Counted from the first letter of the stretch, positions 1 through 8,971 are shown. The stretch: DNA of 64,000 nt from Paucihalobacter ruber (GCF_006494535.1 NZ_VHIQ01000005.1:1-64000); one strand, 5' to 3'. Made by a program: numbers and translations. Notes: generated by a model not told the origin, from the letters alone.

Positions 1-140
1 GCTGGAAGTAGCTTGTTGAACTGGAAACAAATCGACTAAAGGAGATTTGTTCTATTTCAACAATGACAGGAAACTTATGGCTAATTATTTTTGACAAAAG
101 ACTTGGTTTTTATCTCAGTTCTTTGTTAGCCTTCGTTAAT

Positions 141-1166
141 TTAATTAATTCTCTTATACTCATTTCTGACATGACCTAATGACCTAATGAAACCATTAAC
201 TTCATTATTTTCATTATAGATTAACTTTCCAAATCTACTATTGGAAAATGTAAAGTGAGTTTTGTTGTCAGGATATATTTTTATTTCACCAAATTTCGTT
301 GTATCATTTATGTTTTTCCAGGACCAAACTAAATTTTCGTTTTTAATTATTATTTCACTATAAATTACTTCATCTTCTGAAACATAAGTTCCAAGATAAT
401 GTTGATATTCTTTCAAATCTTTAACAATTGAAGTGTCTTTTTTGATATTTAAATAGTCTGATAATTCATTGTAAATTTTTATGGCATTGTTCCTAAAAAC
501 TAGTGTGTAACCGTTATGATTTCCCAAGTGTCGTATTTTGTATCCGGTAACTTCCCCTAAATAACTAGGATTTGTAAGATAGTATGTGATCTGTTCATCA
601 GAAGTTGTTTGATTTACATGATTATCATAAAGCCATCCATTTGTTTCTAATTTTTTAATCTTATTCATTACATTGTTTACAGTATACTCATCCAATAAAT
701 CGACTTCTCTTTTGTTGGTTCCGTATAGGTTTCTTAATTTCTCAACAATAGAATCTTGTTCTTGAATAAACATGTTTTGATTGTCGATTAATGTTTTAAA
801 TGCATCATCTACTAAATTGGCTTCTGTAGTACCTCGCATAAAATTTGTATATATACGGTTGGATTTATAATCATTGTAAGTCAATTTTCTATTAAGAACA
901 TAATAAATCAAGGAATCATTCCGTCTATAACGTTCGATTACACCATTTGCCTTTTTTAAATTAAAAGCTAACTCTTTATGAACTTGGGTTAATAAAAGGT
1001 TTGTTTTCTCTAAAGATTTTATCTCTTGATTCCAATTATTAATAGATAAGGCAATCAATATCCCAATAACGACAAGTACAATCTCTCCGATTGCATAAAT
1101 CAAATATTTACTGAATTTATTTTCAGTCAACAATCGTTGTCTAATTTTTCTGAAGAATTTTATCAT
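141..1166 (-). CDS. DUF6090 family single-pass membrane protein
   Basis: A 341-residue protein with a short basic N-terminus (MIKFFRKIR), one hydrophobic segment at about residues 24-42 that contains a buried Glu, and a long hydrophilic remainder probably outside the cytoplasmic membrane. The basic N-terminus plus the GEI-VVIGILIAL segment is the hallmark of the DUF6090 family, which is common in Flavobacteriia and has no known function. It lies 11 bp after a paralogue (1178-2242) and the two are probably co-transcribed. The central region looks alpha-helical. The start is an ATG shared in position with the paralogue. The family call is firm; the role is unknown. Confidence 0.8.
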   Translation of the reverse strand: MIKFFRKIRQRLLTENKFSKYLIYAIGEIVLVVIGILIALSINNWNQEIKSLEKTNLLLTQVHKELAFNLKKANGVIERYRRNDSLIYYVLNRKLTYNDYKSNRIYTNFMRGTTEANLVDDAFKTLIDNQNMFIQEQDSIVEKLRNLYGTNKREVDLLDEYTVNNVMNKIKKLETNGWLYDNHVNQTTSDEQITYYLTNPSYLGEVTGYKIRHLGNHNGYTLVFRNNAIKIYNELSDYLNIKKDTSIVKDLKEYQHYLGTYVSEDEVIYSEIIIKNENLVWSWKNINDTTKFGEIKIYPDNKTHFTFSNSRFGKLIYNENNEVNGFIRSLGHVRNEYKRIN

Positions 1167-1177
1167 GGGTTATTAGG

Positions 1178-2242
1178 TTATTTAGGCTTCATTTTAGTCC
1201 ACTCATTAATACCGTTAGTGGCGAAATACATTTTTATGGTATTTCTCTCTGGAATAAACCTCATCGTAAAATAACCATATACTTTTGAGAATATAGGCTT
1301 TTCAGCATGTAACTGTAACAATGGTCCCGTTTCATTGTTCGTAGTTTTAATGTAAAGGTCTTTATTTTTTAAATACACTTCAATGGTCTCGCTTTTTAAA
1401 ATATTTCTATGCCCATCACTAAATTGATATATACCAACAAAATCTTCAGCATCTTCTGGGTTGTCCACACTAGTTAACCTAATTTCTTTTGGTAGTGGTC
1501 TGGCATTCTCTCCCAAAAGCCTATTAATTTCTAGGTAAAGCTCAGTAATTTCGTATTTGTAATTGCTAAACTCCCAAACCATCGCTGATACAGAGCCAAG
1601 CATATCTGCCATTTGATTTTTGAATTTTGGATTGTTAAGAATAAATTCAATTTTGGCATCACTTCGCTTGCCATTAAATTCATCTACAGCATTCCAAGGT
1701 TGGTTATCGCTTAAATAATACTTGTATTGTCTCGCAATATCTCCAGAATTGCTGTTGTAAGTTTCAAATGTAGTTCGGTTATATGTGTAAATTTCGTCTA
1801 ATGTTTTTATAAGGTCATCATACTTTTTAGGTACAATGTCTATATTTTCTTTTAATAGGTTATAACCATTAGTCTGAATGTGATATTCCATCCACCAGGT
1901 GGTCACAAAACCTAGCCCATATGAGCCGCCAGGGATAGCTTTTATATCTTCAGGGCTCAAATCATCACTCATCATCCTAGTGTAAATAGAATCTTTTCTC
2001 ATGTAGTTTTCCAGCAACCAATCTGCATTGTCTATATCCTGTAGAATATCATTTTGTATTTTAATCAATATAGAATCTATCTTTTTCTGTTGTGCTTTTT
2101 CTTGGTTTAAGGTGTTAATCCAAAGTGCAATTAGGATTCCAATCACGACTAAAATTATTTCGCCAATAGCATATTTTAAATACTTTGCCGTTTTATTTTT
2201 TTCCATAAGTTCGTAGCGAATTTTTCTGAAGAATTTTATCAT
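1178..2242 (-). CDS. DUF6090 family single-pass membrane protein
   Basis: A 354-residue paralogue of the gene at 141-1166, with the same MIKFFRKIR start and the same Glu-containing hydrophobic segment near residues 24-42, followed by a mostly helical extracytoplasmic region. The two proteins diverge after the membrane segment, so they probably sense or bind different things. It is the upstream gene of the pair. Function is unknown for the family. Confidence 0.8.
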   Translation of the reverse strand: MIKFFRKIRYELMEKNKTAKYLKYAIGEIILVVIGILIALWINTLNQEKAQQKKIDSILIKIQNDILQDIDNADWLLENYMRKDSIYTRMMSDDLSPEDIKAIPGGSYGLGFVTTWWMEYHIQTNGYNLLKENIDIVPKKYDDLIKTLDEIYTYNRTTFETYNSNSGDIARQYKYYLSDNQPWNAVDEFNGKRSDAKIEFILNNPKFKNQMADMLGSVSAMVWEFSNYKYEITELYLEINRLLGENARPLPKEIRLTSVDNPEDAEDFVGIYQFSDGHRNILKSETIEVYLKNKDLYIKTTNNETGPLLQLHAEKPIFSKVYGYFTMRFIPERNTIKMYFATNGINEWTKMKPK

Positions 2243-2293
2243 TTATTTAGTGGTTGGTCATAATGAAGGCTAATTCCTTTTATCATCACCTTT

Positions 2294-2325
2294 AATAACC
2301 TTATCCTGCTTTTGGTGAGGTTATT
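2294..2325 (-). terminator. possible hairpin terminator
   Basis: An 8-bp perfect stem (AATAACCT with AGGTTATT) with a loop of about 16 nt lies between the unknown gene at 2530-3075 and the DUF6090 pair. It could end transcripts of the former, but there is no clear T-tract on either side, so it may only be a dyad. Confidence 0.3.
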
Positions 2326-2529
2326 GGTTCATGATTTCAAATATAACTAAATTTTGTTGTGAATCTAGAAAAAATAGATTGTAACTATTTGATAATCTCA
2401 TTATTTTGCAGTTTAACTCAGGTTTTGTTGGGGTTGGCACAACACCATCTAATTGTACGGTAGCGTTGAGGTTTGGCTAATTTTAAAATAACTTTTATTG
2501 ATATGGTTTATCGTAATTTTAAAGAGCTC

Positions 2530-3075
2530 TCAATAGGCCGTGCGTTCTTCAAAGTTTTCAATAAGTAGTTCTACCATTGGTGTTGGGTTGCCCATGGCCA
2601 GGTTAACGGCTTTTAATACTTCTTTTAGGGTGGCATAACAGCCTTGGTACAAGTCTGGGACGTCTGTTTTTTTGTTGTGCTTGTTGTCATACAAACAGGG
2701 TACCTTAAAATAATAGGTGTTTGGTAGGTCGAGTAACCAAACTTTTTCGAGGTCAATAGACACCAAATCAGGTATATTTACTTGTGGCAAGCTGTGCCGG
2801 CTTAGTGCAGCCAGATCTTTATAGGTTAAATAGTTTTGCTGCGGAGCGTCGTGACTATGGTCGAAATAGTGAAATTGTACCGGTATTAATTCAAGCGGGT
2901 CATACAAAGTAAAAAAGGTTTCAAAAGCTTGTGGGTGGTCGTACACACCTAAGGCATAATCAAAATCTTGAGATGGGTAAATTTCAGGTTGCAAGGCAAT
3001 GTCGAGAACCTCAAATATGCCATCATTGCGGGAACATTCAGTAGCGTCAAAACTAATAGACACCAATAAATCCAT
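2530..3075 (-). CDS. hypothetical protein, 181 aa
   Basis: An acidic, soluble-looking 181-residue protein with no signal peptide or membrane segment. It is rich in aromatic residues and Asp/His (a DHSHD stretch about residue 72). I do not recognise a family. Length, ATG start and ordinary codon use support a real gene. It stands alone, with 287 bp to the DUF6090 pair downstream and 440 bp to the divergently transcribed DUF6266 gene. The position beside DUF6266 and an excisionase-like gene suggests an accessory patch, but that is inference. Confidence 0.6.
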   Translation of the reverse strand: MDLLVSISFDATECSRNDGIFEVLDIALQPEIYPSQDFDYALGVYDHPQAFETFFTLYDPLELIPVQFHYFDHSHDAPQQNYLTYKDLAALSRHSLPQVNIPDLVSIDLEKVWLLDLPNTYYFKVPCLYDNKHNKKTDVPDLYQGCYATLKEVLKAVNLAMGNPTPMVELLIENFEERTAY

Positions 3076-3380
3076 AGTTTTATTAATTTTTACCTAAAGT
3101 GCGTTTTACTTATATGCAGCCACTAAATCATGCCTAAGTTCTTAAAACAACCTTATAAGATAACACAGCTTTTTCAAATATAATAAATCTTGCCATTATG
3201 ATTACTAATCCAAATAACAATTAAAATCCAAAAACATACACCAATCAAACTGCTTGTTTGGTAGTTGTGCAGTTTGGTTCGGGCTTTGTTCGGGCCAGGC
3301 CCCATTTTTTAAGCATTACCTAAAGCCTGAGTAAAACAATCCTCGAACAAGACTCGAACAAAACCCCTAAAAAATAGCAC

Positions 3381-3450
3381 TTGTGTGTCAAACTGTGTCA
3401 AATTGTGTCAAATTGTTTCAATTTGTGTCAATGTGTTTCAATTTGTGTCA
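3381..3450. repeat. seven tandem 10-bp repeats, consensus AATTGTGTCA
   Basis: Seven consecutive decamers, each ending in TCA (TTGTGTGTCA, AACTGTGTCA, AATTGTGTCA, AATTGTTTCA, ATTTGTGTCA, ATGTGTTTCA, ATTTGTGTCA), occupy exactly 70 bp. They end 65 bp before the ATG of the DUF6266 gene. A period of 10 bp places every copy on the same helix face, as expected of an operator or iteron-like protein-binding array. The rest of the 3076-3515 gap is AT-rich and holds no gene I can support. Confidence 0.8.
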
Positions 3451-3515
3451 CGGGTTTGGAAATTACAAAAATGCGTTGGTAATTAGCGGCTTAGTAACCC
3501 CAAATTTTTTTAATT

Positions 3516-4160
3516 ATGGCCTTTATTAATCAAGGTATCCTCGGAGGAGTCTCCGGAAAAGTAGGCAGCGTAGTGGGTGCACGCTGGAGAGGACGCAACA
3601 TTATTAGAAGTTTGCCGTCTAGACGTAATTACACGCCAACAGCAGCGCAAGAAGATCAGCGCGAGCGTTTTGGTACGGTAATTCAGTTTCTGTCGCCAAT
3701 TAGAGCGATTGTGAGTGCCTTTTATGGCAAAAAACAAGGTGATAAGTCGGCCTATAACCTGGCTACCGGCTACCACCTTAAAGAGGCCTTGTTGCCCAAT
3801 CTGCCCGATGGTTATGTAATTAACTACACCAAAGTGCTGATTTCTAAAGGCGACTTACTTGGCCTGGCTAATCCCACGGTTAGCCCCGATGTTAACCAGC
3901 AACTTACCATTAGCTGGTTAGACAACAGCGGTCAGGGTAACGCCGCCGCCACAGACGAGTTAATTGTGGTGGTGTACAACCCAACGCTGGAACTGTTTGA
4001 AACTGCCAATCCGGCGGGTACCAGAGACCTGACTACTGTGCAAATGCCATTGCCGGCTTACTGGGCAGGGCAAGAGGTGCAGGTGTGGGCCACCTTTGTT
4101 ACCCAAGACCGTAAACTGGCGGCTACCAGCAGCTATCTGGGTGCCGTAACGCTCACGTAG
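3516..4160 (+). CDS. DUF6266 family protein
   Basis: A 214-residue protein. The N-terminal pattern of hydrophobic and glycine residues followed by a basic RWRGRNIIRSLPSRR stretch (about residues 24-38) is typical of DUF6266, a Bacteroidota family of unknown function. The C-terminal half (about 110-214) looks like a beta-rich, fibronectin-like domain. It is the only convincing plus-strand gene in the window. Base composition is noticeably more GC-rich than the neighbours, which suggests recent transfer. It is preceded by the 10-bp repeat array and followed by a strong terminator, so it is a single-gene unit. Confidence 0.8.
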   Translation: MAFINQGILGGVSGKVGSVVGARWRGRNIIRSLPSRRNYTPTAAQEDQRERFGTVIQFLSPIRAIVSAFYGKKQGDKSAYNLATGYHLKEALLPNLPDGYVINYTKVLISKGDLLGLANPTVSPDVNQQLTISWLDNSGQGNAAATDELIVVVYNPTLELFETANPAGTRDLTTVQMPLPAYWAGQEVQVWATFVTQDRKLAATSSYLGAVTLT

Positions 4161-4203
4161 CGTTGCCCCTCATCTGGTTTGGCTTCGGCCAACTACCGGA
4201 ACT

Positions 4204-4234
4204 AACCGCTATGTATATCATGGCGGTTTTTTTA
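4204..4234 (+). terminator. rho-independent terminator of the DUF6266 gene
   Basis: A 10-bp stem (AACCGCTATG paired with CATGGCGGTT, one G-T wobble) with a 5-nt loop, followed directly by a T-tract on the plus strand, 43 bp after the stop codon. Confidence 0.85.
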
Positions 4235-4312
4235 TGCCTTGATATAACAAGGTGAACAGTTTACAGTAAGGGCTGTTGCTATATAGATAGGTTAGATACT
4301 TGTTAATAAGGC

Positions 4313-4558
4313 TTATTGGTCTTCTGTTTGGGAAGGTTCAGTATCTTGTAGCGGATAATTTTGCAAATTGTGTTGTAGCAATTTGTGTATCACTTCTACC
4401 GGAAATAACCTTACCTTTCCCAGTTGGGTGTAGGGTATTTGTCCGTTGTTACACATACGGTGTAGGGTAGAGCGGCTAATTTTTAAAAAGAGCATTACAT
4501 CGCTGGCATGCATATAATCTTTAGAAAATTGATAGTAAAGCAGATGATTCTTTCCCAT
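4313..4558 (-). CDS. excisionase-type helix-turn-helix DNA-binding protein
   Basis: An 81-residue protein. Residues about 15-60 (from SDVMLFLKISRSTLHRM to KVRLFPVEVIHKLL) match the MerR-like HTH_17/excisionase fold: a helix-turn-helix, then a short wing with a conserved R-F pattern. Such proteins bind DNA as excisionases or as regulators of small mobile elements. No integrase is nearby. The gene sits between the GC-richer DUF6266 gene and a patch of gene debris, in keeping with an accessory element remnant. The ATG start gives a normal family length. Confidence 0.75.
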   Translation of the reverse strand: MGKNHLLYYQFSKDYMHASDVMLFLKISRSTLHRMCNNGQIPYTQLGKVRLFPVEVIHKLLQHNLQNYPLQDTEPSQTEDQ

Positions 4559-4638
4559 AATTTAAGTCAGTTTGGCCGTAGCGGCATCAACAATGCATTA
4601 CTGCATAAACAGTTAAAATACAGACTAATATAATAAAA

Positions 4639-4666
4639 AGGTGTGGATATTTCCAAATATTCACCT
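4639..4666 (-). terminator. probable minus-strand rho-independent terminator
   Basis: An interrupted dyad (AGGTG...CACCT with inner ATATTT/AAATAT). Read on the minus strand it is followed by TTTTTATTA. It would end transcripts arriving from the cupin/lipoprotein side before the HTH gene. A second dyad (TCGCGTA/TACGCGA) is at 4709-4733. The remainder of 4559-5046 shows no gene I would defend. Confidence 0.5.
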
Positions 4667-5046
4667 AAAAAAAATAGCTTTAAGCACCTCATATATAAGG
4701 GCTTAAACTCGCGTAAGTACAGTAAATACGCGATATTCAGGCGATTAGGTTTTTTTAAAAAAAAGAGGTCTATGGTGTTTTAAGTGGTGCCCATAAGGGT
4801 ATAAAACCTTAACGTTTTGGTGTTGAGGGAGGTGTGTGCTCGCAGATAGTCCCTAGCGGGACGTGGTTGGTCTTGGTGTGTTTGTACCGATCAATCGTTA
4901 GGGCGTGGTGTGAGGGTTTTTTAAGGGATTCCGTAAAATGGAATGTTTTATCACAAATCATGGCCTTATCCACCTGCTTGCCTGCCTGTGGCATGGTTTG
5001 CCTTAGGCAGAACGGTTACCGGTGTTGGCTGCCGGAATTTTGCGTT

Positions 5047-5229
5047 TTAATGAAGACTGATAACTCTTGTAACGGTCCAATGCGCTTCCGTTTTTTTCCA
5101 AATCACTATAAATCTGCTTGCTTTAGATTTAATTTCCGGAGTTTTTTTATCATTGAAAGTATGATACCCTATTTGGACAGCTCCGTAATCTTTGATGGGG
5201 TAGACTTTATACCATTTAGTTGTTACCTA
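5047..5229 (-). pseudogene. 3' remnant of a DUF4440/NTF2-like gene
   Basis: The open frame encodes about 60 residues ending in a typical C-terminus of the SnoaL-like/DUF4440 (NTF2-like) family: VYPI, YGAVQIGYHTF, then RFIVIWKK, W and RVISLH at the stop. The 5' half is missing: a TAG codon precedes the homology at about 5230 and the next gene's stop is at 5248. I read it as a truncated leftover. The overlapping plus-strand frame is its shadow. Confidence 0.55.
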
Positions 5230-5247
5230 AACTAAATAATTAACTCA

Positions 5248-5760
5248 TTAATTGCAATTCACGTTAGGGTTCCAGTCATAGAACATGCCGTTAGGATTTT
5301 CCTTTTCGGTCCAAACGTGTAAGGCCCAAATTTCTAATTCGTGATTCTTTTTGTATTCCTCATCAAAAAGCATAGGAGCAGGTTCAGATTCAGGTAGTAT
5401 GCCAAAGGGAATGATATATTCAACACCCAAAAACTCCAAGTCTCCATTGTTATTAGGGGCGTAAAGTAAAACTTGTGGTTCTAAATGGTTTATTCGACCA
5501 TCAAAAAATTCCATTCTACCAAAATGAATACCCATACCGCCTTCGGTTGGGTGCTGTACGCAAGGCGACATTTGGTTATTCCATCCGGCATTTTGTGCAG
5601 CACTGTGATTTGAAAATGTTGTTGTGAGTTCACGCACTTCATCAATCATTTGCGCAATTTCATCAACAGGTTGATCATCGTCTTGCGTGCATGAAGTTGA
5701 TGAAAATATTAATAAAATTAGGGTAATGATTAGGTTTACAGTTGTAATTTTTGTGTTCAT
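5248..5760 (-). CDS. lipoprotein of unknown function
   Basis: The protein has 170 residues from the ATG at 5760; the longer frame starts with a TTG and would overlap the cupin gene. The N-terminus is a lipoprotein signal (hydrophobic run, then FSSTSC at about residue 24). The mature part has AGW, SPCV and GGMGIH blocks, then a segment of LEPQVLLY, VEYIIPFG and WALHVW with NPNGMF near the end. I recognise this pattern as a widespread, unnamed exported family. It follows the cupin gene by 11 bp, so the two are co-transcribed, probably under the adjacent AraC regulator. Confidence 0.7.
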   Translation of the reverse strand: MNTKITTVNLIITLILLIFSSTSCTQDDDQPVDEIAQMIDEVRELTTTFSNHSAAQNAGWNNQMSPCVQHPTEGGMGIHFGRMEFFDGRINHLEPQVLLYAPNNNGDLEFLGVEYIIPFGILPESEPAPMLFDEEYKKNHELEIWALHVWTEKENPNGMFYDWNPNVNCN

Positions 5761-5771
5761 AATTGTATAAT

Positions 5772-6320
5772 TTAAAGAAATGAAATGCCGTGTTTTCCGC
5801 AAATGGTTGTAACTTTTTCAAAATCGGGTGGACTAGGTGGCAGTTTGGCTAATTCATGAAACATTTTTTCTATTCCCGCAGGAAAAGCACTGGTAATCAT
5901 TTTGGCATGTTCAGTGCCAATGACCTTCCAGGTATGCGGAATATTTTTAGGAGCAAAGGCAGTATCACCGGGATTTAAAACGGTAGTTTCGCCACCAACC
6001 ATAATTTCTACTTGACCCTTAACAACTCTAAATATTTCGTCTTCTTTGGTATGTATGTGGGGTGGAATACGAACGCCTGGCGCTACGTTGTCAACCCACT
6101 CAACAATTTGATTATCTGTATCGCTCCCCAAGAGCTTATGCGTTTGAATATCGCCAATAACATTTAGGACTTCTCCTTCTTGGTCACGAATTATTTTAGG
6201 CTTAAGATTTGTTAGTGGTTTGTTATTGTTAGAAGCACTTTGTTGTTGTCCAACCAATCCGGGGATGATGGCTAAACTTAGTCCAATTCCGGTGTTTTTG
6301 AGAAATGTTTTTCTATCCAT
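5772..6320 (-). CDS. exported cupin-domain protein
   Basis: The protein has 182 residues. An N-terminal signal (MDRKTFLKNTGIGLSLAIIP, Tat-like but without a twin Arg) is followed by one cupin_2 domain at about residues 75-160. The metal-binding motif 1 is visible as PPHIHTKEDEIFRV (two His and a Glu), and motif 2 as PGDTAFAPKNIPHTW. The substrate cannot be told from the sequence. It lies between the AraC regulator (85 bp upstream) and a lipoprotein gene 11 bp downstream. Confidence 0.8.
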   Translation of the reverse strand: MDRKTFLKNTGIGLSLAIIPGLVGQQQSASNNNKPLTNLKPKIIRDQEGEVLNVIGDIQTHKLLGSDTDNQIVEWVDNVAPGVRIPPHIHTKEDEIFRVVKGQVEIMVGGETTVLNPGDTAFAPKNIPHTWKVIGTEHAKMITSAFPAGIEKMFHELAKLPPSPPDFEKVTTICGKHGISFL

Positions 6321-6405
6321 GGTTATATCTTTTGGATACGAAGATAGAATGATTATTTTAGGTATAGATTGTGATTTTTACGGTAAAACAATAGCTTTTC
6401 GGAAC

Positions 6406-7209
6406 TTATAGTCTTCTAAATTCTGAAGGTGCCAAACCCATATGTTTTTTGCAGAAAGAACTAAAATAGTCGGGAGAAGAAAATCCAAGGTCATAGGCAA
6501 TCTCTTTAACTGTTCTATCGGTAAACTTTAAGGCATGACGCGATTGCATAACAAGCTGTTCATCGATAAGGCTTTTGGCGTTCACCCCTAAAACATCGTT
6601 GACACATTCGTTTAAATATTTATTGGATATATGGAGCAGGTTAGCGTATTCACTTACCTTATGAAATTCAGAAATGTGTTGATCCACCATTTTTTTGAAT
6701 TTATAAACTAGTGCAGACCGAGCGTTGTTATCTGTGATGACCGATTTAATGTTACACTTGCCATCACAATAAATAAAGAGTGTTTTTAATAATGCCAGAA
6801 TAGCGTCTTCTTTGTTTTTTAAATTGGTACTTACCAATTCATCAAGCATTTCAATAATAGCTTGAATTCTTTTTTCAATGCCGGGCGCTAAATTAATTTT
6901 GGGTATCTCGCCATTGGAAAAAAAACGAACTTCGTTGATATGTAAATTTTTGAATATTGGATTGTTTAAAATAGATTTTGGTAAATAAATGATATAGCCA
7001 TTTGATGTGAAATGATCATTATTTAAGATTTGCCACTGGAGCTCCGGTCCCAAGAAAAAAATGGAGTTGGCTATGTTACGATATTGTTGCTGGTTGATGA
7101 TTAAAGCCTCAACTTCATTTTTAACCCAACATAACACACAACAGTCCTCTTTTTGTTTTGAGGTGATTTTCTTAGTGATTCTTGATATTTTAATGGTATC
7201 AGAATTCAT
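6406..7209 (-). CDS. AraC family transcriptional regulator
   Basis: The protein has 267 residues from the ATG at 7209; the longer frame begins with TTG. The C-terminal 100 residues form the double helix-turn-helix of AraC/XylS regulators, with the second HTH motif (IAYDLGFSSPDYFSSFCKKHMGLAPSEFR) near the end. The N-terminal part resembles the cupin-like effector domain of this family. It is the first gene of a likely unit with the exported cupin and lipoprotein genes, which are its probable targets. Confidence 0.85.
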   Translation of the reverse strand: MNSDTIKISRITKKITSKQKEDCCVLCWVKNEVEALIINQQQYRNIANSIFFLGPELQWQILNNDHFTSNGYIIYLPKSILNNPIFKNLHINEVRFFSNGEIPKINLAPGIEKRIQAIIEMLDELVSTNLKNKEDAILALLKTLFIYCDGKCNIKSVITDNNARSALVYKFKKMVDQHISEFHKVSEYANLLHISNKYLNECVNDVLGVNAKSLIDEQLVMQSRHALKFTDRTVKEIAYDLGFSSPDYFSSFCKKHMGLAPSEFRRL

Positions 7210-7304
7210 TTTTTTATTAGCCGATTCTATCAATTGTAAATAAATAAATTGACAAATTTTACTTCAAGAGGATTATACGATCTCTAAATATAAAAAAAAT
7301 ATAA

Positions 7305-7877
7305 TCAAACCGCCGAAATAACAAAATAGTAAATAGAAGCTATCAATAAAACTACTAAGCTGGCCGCTAAAAATCTTAAAGACAAGTGCACGTACCTAAA
7401 TTTAACGTTGGCAATTTTTGAAACAATGTAAATTTGGTGTCCTAGTTGATGAAATAAGCGGTCTTCGTCTTTACTAATTTCAAAAAAGGTTTTTGAAAAC
7501 TCGTCTACGTCTCCAAACTTGGTAATGACATCTCTAAAAAAAAATATGTTTTTGTCGAACTTAGCCTCAAAGCGCGGTATAAAACAGCGAATACTGAAAT
7601 AAATTGAAACAACTATAAAACCAAACCACAACACTAACAGTATGTAAATTAAAACGTTATTTGGAAACTGTTCGAGCAATAAGGTAATGCCTTGGTAAAT
7701 AAAATTGAGTAAAATACCGTAAAAGGACAAGATAAGTCCGGCCTTAATTTCTGAGGCTTTGATTAGGCTGGCAACATAATTGATACTTCCCCAATAATGG
7801 TCAACCAGATCATCGGTGTGTTTGTTTTTGATGTGAACATCTTCAATAACCTTTACTTTTTTTTTCTTTTCTTCCAT
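7305..7877 (-). CDS. PycTM-like (DUF5706) membrane protein, putative cyclic-nucleotide effector
   Basis: The protein has 190 residues from the ATG at 7877; the longer frame starts with TTG. A basic N-terminus is followed by an amphipathic stretch with the SEIKAGLIL motif (the D/E-x-KA signature of the family), two membrane helices at about residues 50-72 and 80-102, a cytoplasmic middle with an FFFRDV motif, and a third hydrophobic helix at the C-terminus. This is the layout of DUF5706/Pycsar effector proteins, which in phage defence respond to cyclic pyrimidine nucleotides and damage the membrane. Here it is the last gene of a four-gene operon, 30 bp after a receiver-adenylate cyclase, so it may respond to that enzyme's product. 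The family call is mine by eye; the ligand is inferred. Confidence 0.65.
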   Translation of the reverse strand: MEEKKKKVKVIEDVHIKNKHTDDLVDHYWGSINYVASLIKASEIKAGLILSFYGILLNFIYQGITLLLEQFPNNVLIYILLVLWFGFIVVSIYFSIRCFIPRFEAKFDKNIFFFRDVITKFGDVDEFSKTFFEISKDEDRLFHQLGHQIYIVSKIANVKFRYVHLSLRFLAASLVVLLIASIYYFVISAV

Positions 7878-7907
7878 AAAAAACAAAATGTCTTATTTTA
7901 ACGCAAG

Positions 7908-8951
7908 TTATTCAATTACCTCGTAAATGGTAACTGGATTTGATTTATTTTTCATGGTAATACTACCCACTTCTTTACACTGAAAGGCTTCTTTTACTTT
8001 TTCGTAACAGGTTTCGCATATCACAATTTGATCGGCTTTGGCAGCGTCCTGTAGTCTGGCAGCCGTATTTACGGTATCACCAATAACGGTGTAATCCAAT
8101 CTTCTTAAACTGGCAGAACCAATATTGCCCGAAATCATCTCGCCACTTTTAATACCTATGGAAACTTTGGGCTTAAAATCTTTTAAATCCTCCGGTTGTG
8201 GGAGTTGGTTTATTTTTTGTCTCACTGCTAAGGCAGCATCAATAGCACGGTCTAAATGATAATCGCCTTTAAATACCGCCATGATGGCATCGCCTATAAA
8301 TTTATCGATAAAACCTTGGTGATCGATAATTTCTTTGACCATCACGTCAAAGTAGTTATTAATTAAAGTCACTACAGTATCTGCTGTTGCATTTTCACTT
8401 ATTTTGGTAAAACCACAAACGTCGATAAACACAACAGTGCCTTCAATGGTTTCGTTTACCATTACGGTAGATTCGTAATCCCTGCTGCCCATAAAGTTGA
8501 GCACGTTTTCATCGACATACATTTTTAAAATGTTGTTTTCTTTAATGGCTTGCAGGGTTTTTTTTAAGATGGCAACGTGGGCAATGGTTTTTTCTATGGT
8601 AAGCTCTAAATCTTTAAAGTCGATGGGTTTGGTAATAAAATCGAACGCACCGCGATTCATGGCCGTGCGAATGTTCTCCATATCGCCATAGGCCGAAACA
8701 ATAACCGATTTTAACAGGTGGTTTTGCTCGTTGAGTTTACTCAGCAAGGTAAGCCCATCCATTTCGGGCATGTTAATGTCGCTTAACACCAAATCTACAT
8801 CGGGATGCGTTTCTAATTGTTCCAGCGCAAAACGGCCGTTTTCGGCAAAGATAAAATCGTATTCTTCTTCGCGAATTTTTTTTCTAAAGCGCTGTTTAAT
8901 TAAAACTTTTAAATCTTCTTCGTCATCTACTACCAGTATTTTGGTTTTCAT
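7908..8951 (-). CDS. response regulator-adenylate cyclase fusion
   Basis: A 347-residue cytosolic protein. The receiver domain is at about 1-125, with acidic pocket DDEED, phospho-acceptor Asp in LVLSDINMPEMDG, and the Lys of FITKPID. The class III cyclase domain is at about 165-345: metal Asp residues in VVFIDVCGFT and FIGDAIMAVF, transition-state Asn/Arg in NTAARLQ, and purine-selecting Lys (DKFIGD) and Asp (LDYTVIGD). That Lys/Asp pair indicates ATP rather than GTP. No membrane segment. It should make cAMP when the receiver is phosphorylated. Neighbours are a stand-alone receiver 20 bp upstream and the PycTM-like gene downstream. Confidence 0.88.
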   Translation of the reverse strand: MKTKILVVDDEEDLKVLIKQRFRKKIREEEYDFIFAENGRFALEQLETHPDVDLVLSDINMPEMDGLTLLSKLNEQNHLLKSVIVSAYGDMENIRTAMNRGAFDFITKPIDFKDLELTIEKTIAHVAILKKTLQAIKENNILKMYVDENVLNFMGSRDYESTVMVNETIEGTVVFIDVCGFTKISENATADTVVTLINNYFDVMVKEIIDHQGFIDKFIGDAIMAVFKGDYHLDRAIDAALAVRQKINQLPQPEDLKDFKPKVSIGIKSGEMISGNIGSASLRRLDYTVIGDTVNTAARLQDAAKADQIVICETCYEKVKEAFQCKEVGSITMKNKSNPVTIYEVIE

Positions 8952-8971
8952 TGGTTGGTTGTTTTAAATAA

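Noticed and set aside
1-140. A 13-codon open stretch at the left edge on the plus strand (to a TAA at 37-39)
   Set aside because: It is too short to tell a gene end from chance. No other feature was seen before the first DUF6090 gene.
4834-5235. A 133-residue plus-strand frame
   Set aside because: Its 3' half is antisense to the DUF4440 remnant, its composition (many Cys, Phe and Trp) is unlike a protein of this genome, and it has no recognisable motif. The minus frame at 4809-4994 is equally unconvincing.
7305-8951. A canonical Pycsar anti-phage system
   Set aside because: The cyclase carries a receiver domain and adenine-type Lys/Asp residues, and the operon includes a histidine kinase and a receiver. 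The known two-gene Pycsar layout and pyrimidine specificity are not shown, so I report it as Pycsar-like only.
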